Positions 60,138 through 64,000 of a stretch of DNA of 64,000 nucleotides are shown here, piece by piece. A model generated the notes under the pieces. It ran no database searches, was not told the DNA's origin, and worked only from the letters and a program-made list of their open reading frames with translations. The first letter of the stretch is position 1; the number at the start of each line of letters is the position of its first letter. Origin of the DNA: Halorarum salinum (GTDB taxonomy: Archaea > Halobacteriota > Halobacteria > Halobacteriales > Haloferacaceae); assembly GCF_013402875.1 (NCBI RefSeq), contig NZ_CP058579.1, positions 744,001 to 808,000 of the forward strand, read 5' to 3'. A program made the translations under genes and the position numbers.

Positions 60138-62614
60138 GAGAAATCACCGAACGTCGCCTGGCCGCCCTCGTCGTCCCCCTCCACGGCGGCGGTCGCGGCC
60201 GCCGAGGCGCCGGCGTCCTTGCGCACGCCGTCCATCGAGGGGTCCTTTCGGCCGACGTTCTCCAGCACTCGCTCGGCGGTCCGCCGCCGCCCCCGCAGGG
60301 CGCCGAGCACGACCGGCTTGTCCGCCTCGCGCAGGTCCGCCCTCGTCTCGATTCCCGCCTCGTGGAGCCGTCGAGCGCGCTTGCGTCCCAGGCCGCGGAC
60401 GCCCGCGAGGTCCAGCAGTTCCTCCCCGACGCCGTACTCGACGCGCTTTCTGGCCTCGCGGACCGCGATGGTGGAGTCGAGGTCGAGTTCCGCCGAGAGC
60501 CGTTCGGCCGCGCCCAGCAGCCACTCGGCGGTGTCGACCTTGCCGTGGATGTCGCCCGGGCCGACGCCGTAGCGCTCGGCGATGCGGTCCTCGTCGAGTT
60601 CGGACGCCCAGTCCTCGAGCAGGCGAGCGGTCTTGAGCGCGGAGAGCCACTCCTCGAAGGCGACGTCCTCGAACTCCGAGGGCGCGTGGCCCAGGAACTC
60701 CCCCTCGCGCTCGTAGAACTCCTCCTCGTACGTCTCCCTGTCGCCCGACTTCAGGTAGAGCTGGTACATGTCGGGGGTGCGCGAGACGAGGTGGTAGAGG
60801 CCGAGCGGCGTGACCGTCCGCTCGGTCCCCCCGGCTCCCCCGGCCCTCCCGCTCCCGTCGCCCGCGTCTTCGCCGCCTCTGCCGTCCCCGCCGCCGTCCG
60901 CCCCGGACGACGCCGCGAGTTCGTTGCCCGTGACGAACCCCGTTTCCCCCGCCGTGACGCCGGCGTCGACGCCCTCCGCGTCCCGGCCGCCGGACTGGCG
61001 ATCCGCGGGCGACTGCCGAAGCGACTCCGCGTCCGCCTCGGCGGCCTCCAGCCCGTCGATGATCTCGGCGGCCGACATCGGGTCGAGGTAGAGCCGCGAG
61101 ACGGTGTGGCCGATGCCGGTCGCGGTCAGGCTCCCGCCCTCGCGGTCGAGGAACCCGTTGACCTCGAGATACTCCAGCACCCTGTCGGTCACCTCCGCCA
61201 GCCGGGCGTCGTCGTCGGTCTGGCTGGCGTACAGCGTCCGGTCGAGGAAGTCGAGCAGCCCCTCGCGGGACGTGGCGAACCCGGAGGCGACCGTCGCGAG
61301 CACGTGGGTGCGGAGCGCGGGTTCGGCGGCGAGCTTCGACCTGACGGCCTCGGGTTCGGCCCAGAGGTAGCGCTCGAACAGTTCGTCCATCGTGTCGCGG
61401 TCCTTCGCGAGCAGGATGGCCTCGCCGTAGGGGTCGAGCCCCGGCCGGCCCGCCCGGCCCATCATCTGGTGGACCTCCAGGGTGTCGAGCGGTTTCATGC
61501 CGCCGAACTCGCCGTCGTAGCGCTTCCAGTCGCGGACGATCACCCTGCGGGCTGGCGTGTTCACCCCGGCCGCGAGCGTCGGCGTCGCGCAGATGCACTT
61601 GACCAGCCGGTCCCGGAAGGCGTCCTCGACGAGCGACCGGTGCTCCGAGGCGAGCCCCGCGTGGTGGAACGCGGCGCCCTTCTCCACGCAGCGCGCGAGG
61701 TCCTCGCTCGTGTCGGCGTCGGAGACGTCCCGGATCTCCGCGGCGAGTTCCCGGAGGTCGTTCTTCTCGCCGGCGTCGAGCCGTCGGCTCGTCACCTCGG
61801 CCATGCGCTTGGCGGCGCCCTCGGCGTTTCGGCGGGAGTTGACGAACACGAGCGAGGAGCCGCCCTGCCCGTCGATGCGCTCGTCGAGCGCGTCGGCGAC
61901 GAGCGACTCGGTCTGCTTCTCGCCGGTCCCGACGGGCACCTCGCGCTGGCTCCCGTCGTCGAAGTTGACGGCGTTGCCGTAGTGGACCCCGGTCTTCAGG
62001 TCGATCGGGCGCCAGTCGGACTGGACGAGGTCGGCATCGAGCCAGTCGGCCACCTCGTCGGCGTTGCCGACCGTCGCCGAGAGCGCGACGACCTGCAGGC
62101 CGGGGTTGACCCGGCGGAGCTTCGCCAGCGTGACCTCCAGCGTCGGTCCCCGGTGGGAGTCGTCCACGAGGTGGACCTCGTCCGAGACGACGCAGGTGAG
62201 GTCGTCGACCCACGCGGCGCCGTTGCGCACCAGCGAGTCGACCTTCTCGGAGGTGGCGACGATGACGTCGCGGGAGGCCAGCCACTCGCCGTCGGACTCG
62301 TAGTTGCCCGTCGACACGCCCACGTCGACGCCGAACTCCTCCCAGCGCTCGAACTCGGCCTTCTTCTCGGAGGCGAGCGCCCGCAGCGGGACGATGTAGA
62401 GCGCCTTCCCGCCGCGCTGGACCGCCGACAGCATCGCCAGTTCGGCGATCAACGTCTTGCCCGACGCCGTGGGGACGGAGGCGACGACGGACTCGCCGTC
62501 GGCGACGCCGGCCTCCACCGCCTCGGCCTGGGGCGGGTAGAGCTCCTCGACCCCCTCGTCCTCCAGCGCCTCGGGGACGCCCGGCGGGAGGGTCGAGAGG
62601 TCGGATGGCTTCAT
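60134..62614 (-). CDS. hel308: ATP-dependent DNA helicase Hel308
   Basis: An 826-residue 3'-5' DNA helicase acting on stalled forks. Motif I is [15 protein letters not shown], motif II is [14 protein letters not shown], motif III is [11 protein letters not shown] and motif VI is [14 protein letters not shown] winged helix and ratchet follow, then the C-terminal Hh[19 protein letters not shown]. About 85 residues of Gly/Asp-rich sequence (around 525-605, [17 protein letters not shown]) are inserted in the ratchet region, unlike canonical Hel308. The extreme C-terminus GQATFGDFS resembles a PCNA/RPA-interaction tail. TATA box at 62638-62646. Confidence 0.96.
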   Translation of the reverse strand: MKPSDLSTLPPGVPEALEDEGVEELYPPQAEAVEAGVADGESVVASVPTASGKTLIAELAMLSAVQRGGKALYIVPLRALASEKKAEFERWEEFGVDVGVSTGNYESDGEWLASRDVIVATSEKVDSLVRNGAAWVDDLTCVVSDEVHLVDDSHRGPTLEVTLAKLRRVNPGLQVVALSATVGNADEVADWLDADLVQSDWRPIDLKTGVHYGNAVNFDDGSQREVPVGTGEKQTESLVADALDERIDGQGGSSLVFVNSRRNAEGAAKRMAEVTSRRLDAGEKNDLRELAAEIRDVSDADTSEDLARCVEKGAAFHHAGLASEHRSLVEDAFRDRLVKCICATPTLAAGVNTPARRVIVRDWKRYDGEFGGMKPLDTLEVHQMMGRAGRPGLDPYGEAILLAKDRDTMDELFERYLWAEPEAVRSKLAAEPALRTHVLATVASGFATSREGLLDFLDRTLYASQTDDDARLAEVTDRVLEYLEVNGFLDREGGSLTATGIGHTVSRLYLDPMSAAEIIDGLEAAEADAESLRQSPADRQSGGRDAEGVDAGVTAGETGFVTGNELAASSGADGGGDGRGGEDAGDGSGRAGGAGGTERTVTPLGLYHLVSRTPDMYQLYLKSGDRETYEEEFYEREGEFLGHAPSEFEDVAFEEWLSALKTARLLEDWASELDEDRIAERYGVGPGDIHGKVDTAEWLLGAAERLSAELDLDSTIAVREARKRVEYGVGEELLDLAGVRGLGRKRARRLHEAGIETRADLREADKPVVLGALRGRRRTAERVLENVGRKDPSMDGVRKDAGASAAATAAVEGDDEGGQATFGDFS

Positions 62615-62637
62615 TGGGTGTTCTAGCGCCGTTCCGT

Positions 62638-62646
62638 GGTTTAAAC
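62638..62646 (-). promoter_or_regulatory. TATA-like box of hel308
   Basis: GTTTAAACC (minus strand) lies 24-32 bases ahead of the hel308 ATG, as for a leaderless transcript. Confidence 0.5.
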
Positions 62647-63310
62647 TGTCGGACCCGGAGCGGAAGTGATTCTCGTTTGGGGTGGTTTTGTAATCTGGTT
62701 TGCTCGGTCAACAAAGCGCCTACGGGTCTTGAGACTCAGAATTCAACTGTCCAACACCTCTGCAGGTTTTAAGTAGAAATAGGGACAATTAATTACCAAA
62801 TTCTGACAGAGGTGGATTTGAGTGAGCTGGGACTGTTAGCAAGGACGATATGGAATTACCTCCAATTAGGGCTGGGTTTGTCTCTCATTGCGTATCCTAT
62901 TCTCCAGGTATCCAATGAGATCTTTCGAAAGATAGGCGGTGAACCGTTGCCGCAAGAGACTTTCCAGAAGCCCTTCGATACGTTCTGTAACTGCCTCTTC
63001 CATCCTATCGAACAGGGAGTAGACGACTCCGGTCAGTCGATCTGGCGGTCTGAAATGGCCCTCAAGGGAGCGGTAGCAGTCACCGTTGTTTCCTTTGCTG
63101 TGATTTTGGAAGTCGTCTCTCTCACTACTGTAGCCGGAATCTCAATTGCCGGTGCTCACTTGATAGGTTGGGAGGTTGAATTCGCCACCCTTGGCTACAA
63201 GATCGTCGCTATCGTTGTCCTGCTCATAATTGCTTTGATGGACGCGAGGTATGATCGAATTAATCAAAAAATCAAAATCTCTTGATTCACGTTCGGAATT
63301 CCCCTGAATC
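62640..63310. other. AT-rich island
   Basis: Base composition drops sharply compared with the surrounding DNA; runs such as TTTTAAGTAGAAATAGGGAC and ATCAAAAAATC appear that occur nowhere else in the window. The island contains a single gene and ends at repeat copy 3. No integrase, terminal repeats or tRNA boundary is visible. Confidence 0.7.
62812..63285 (+). CDS. AT-rich membrane protein, probably acquired
   Basis: A 157-residue protein starting with GTG at 62812 (MDLSELGLLARTIWNYLQLG). Two or three membrane segments are likely: LGLGLSLIAYPILQV, AVTVVSFAVILEVVSLTTVA and IVAIVVLLIIALMDA, with a cysteine pair in FCNCLFHP. Codons often end in A or T, unlike every neighbour, and the protein is less acidic. 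This suggests recent transfer. No family is recognised. Confidence 0.7.
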   Translation: MDLSELGLLARTIWNYLQLGLGLSLIAYPILQVSNEIFRKIGGEPLPQETFQKPFDTFCNCLFHPIEQGVDDSGQSIWRSEMALKGAVAVTVVSFAVILEVVSLTTVAGISIAGAHLIGWEVEFATLGYKIVAIVVLLIIALMDARYDRINQKIKIS

Positions 63311-63831
63311 GCCTCACCCTTCCGTCTGCTTGGTCACCGACTTCAGTTTTTCATTGGAGTGGTACAGCACCGTAGTGCAAACCGCGAAAGCCCCCGCGGC
63401 TGTCGGCTCGGTGCGGCCGCTGCGCTCCTTGCGTTCACTCGCTCTGCTCGTTCCCGCTGCGGTGCTTGGCGGTCCGCGCCGTCGCCGACAGCCGCGGCCC
63501 CTTTCAGTCCCACCCGACAGCACCGCACCTCACCCTCCCCAGCCTCCTGCGCTCCTCGCGTTCACTCGCTTCGCTCGTTCACGCTCCGGTGCTCGTCCCT
63601 CGCGCGCGTATGCTCGCCCCACGAGGGGGCTCGCGTCGCGCGCGCCGATCGGCCGGTTCTCCGCGTGACATCCCCCCGAAAAATCCGGCCACGGCGTTTG
63701 CAGGGAGATCACGCCGGGACGGCCGACCCCGCCCGGGTTCGGGTTCCGAGGGCTCGGAGCGGTCGATTCCCCTCGCGTCCCGCCCGCCCGTCACCGGGCG
63801 GTTTACGGTCGCGCGGCCGCTCCGATAGCCC
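63286..63831. other. Intergenic region holding dispersed element copy 3
   Basis: About 546 bases without a supportable gene. Positions 63372-63620 are copy 3 of the dispersed element in reverse orientation. The stretch 63660-63831 leads to the methyltransferase gene; no clear TATA box is seen. Confidence 0.55.
63372..63620 (-). repeat. Dispersed structured intergenic element, copy 3
   Basis: The complement of GGGACTGAAAGGGGCC lies at 63496-63511, and the complement of CCGCGGGGGCTTTCGCGG at 63382-63399 (identical to copy 2). The arms are CCGCGGCTGTCGGC (63394-63407) and GCCGACAGCCGCGG (63484-63497), a perfect 14-bp inverted repeat differing from copies 1 and 2. The arm spacing is shorter (76 bases versus about 140-147), so an inner part is missing. 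Confidence 0.75.
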
Positions 63832-64000
63832 ATGAGCGTCCGCGAGGAGTTCGACGCGTGGGCGGCCGACGGCCGCGACAGGGGGATGGAGGAGCGCCAC
63901 TGGCACACGGCCAAGCACGTGCTCGCCCGGATGCCCGTGGAACCGGGCGAGACGGTGCTCGACCTGGGCACCGGGAGCGGCTACGCGCTCCGCGCGCTGG
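63832..64000 (+). CDS. SAM-dependent methyltransferase, N-terminal part
   Basis: The first 56 codons of a gene that runs off the window. MSVREEFDAWAADGRDRGME leads into the class I methyltransferase SAM-binding motif VLDLGTGSGYALRAL. The substrate cannot be predicted from the visible part; many haloarchaeal relatives start this way. Confidence 0.85.
   Translation, partial: MSVREEFDAWAADGRDRGMEERHWHTAKHVLARMPVEPGETVLDLGTGSGYALRAL

Noticed and set aside
62640-63310. Insertion sequence or integrated plasmid
   Set aside because: No transposase, integrase, terminal inverted repeats or target duplication can be seen; only a composition shift is supported.

Overview
The window is chromosomal DNA of a haloarchaeon (class Halobacteria). 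The evidence is very high GC, strongly acidic proteins, ATGA-type gene overlaps, TATA boxes about 25-30 bases ahead of start codons (leaderless transcripts), archaeal replication proteins (Orc1/Cdc6, small subunit of DNA polymerase D, Hel308), a thermosome, the archaeal IMP cyclohydrolase PurO, a KEOPS subunit and a Tat-exported lipoprotein. The genus cannot be fixed from the sequence alone. About 70 features are supported; there is no prophage, transposase or CRISPR array.

Layout. 1-2.7 kb: end of a thermosome gene and a flavin oxidoreductase. 2.7-15.3 kb: a glycerol-phosphate island with glpABC (dehydrogenase), a glycerophosphodiesterase, a HAD-IIA phosphatase, a ugpBAEC-like ABC importer and glpK. 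15.4-28 kb: a degenerate Cdc6-like ATPase, tRNA-Arg(CCG), a membrane-tethered ferredoxin, 6-phosphogluconate dehydrogenase, small regulators, proteases, stress proteins and a Ski2-type helicase. 28-37.5 kb: a NucS-N/zinc-ribbon protein, endA-trpS and pheS-pheT, the latter behind a Phe-rich leader peptide.

38-48.7 kb is the replication neighbourhood: PolD small subunit, signal peptidase, orc1, a 1.16 kb origin region (oriC1 type), then the origin-associated operon oapA-oapB-oapC and conserved haloarchaeal hypotheticals. Two opposed ORB elements with G-strings flank an AT-rich unwinding segment. Further ORB-like sites lie around and inside orc1, as a perfect inverted pair inside the PolD small-subunit gene, and at about 36.8 and 59.5 kb.

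48.9-64 kb: aspartate kinase behind a short upstream ORF, a thioesterase, ribonucleotide reductase (nrdB has Phe at the radical Tyr position, so class Ic-like), tryptophanase, a phosphoesterase, purO, tRNA-Gln(CTG), an orphan tRNA-like gene, hel308-cgi121, an AT-rich island with one membrane-protein gene, and the start of a methyltransferase gene.

The signals most worth following are: (1) a dispersed intergenic element in three copies whose inverted-repeat arms differ between copies but stay complementary, pointing to an RNA or DNA structure under selection; (2) the origin and the outlying ORB sites, above all those inside the PolD gene; (3) the Phe-codon leader peptide and hairpins ahead of pheST; (4) the orphan tRNA-like gene.
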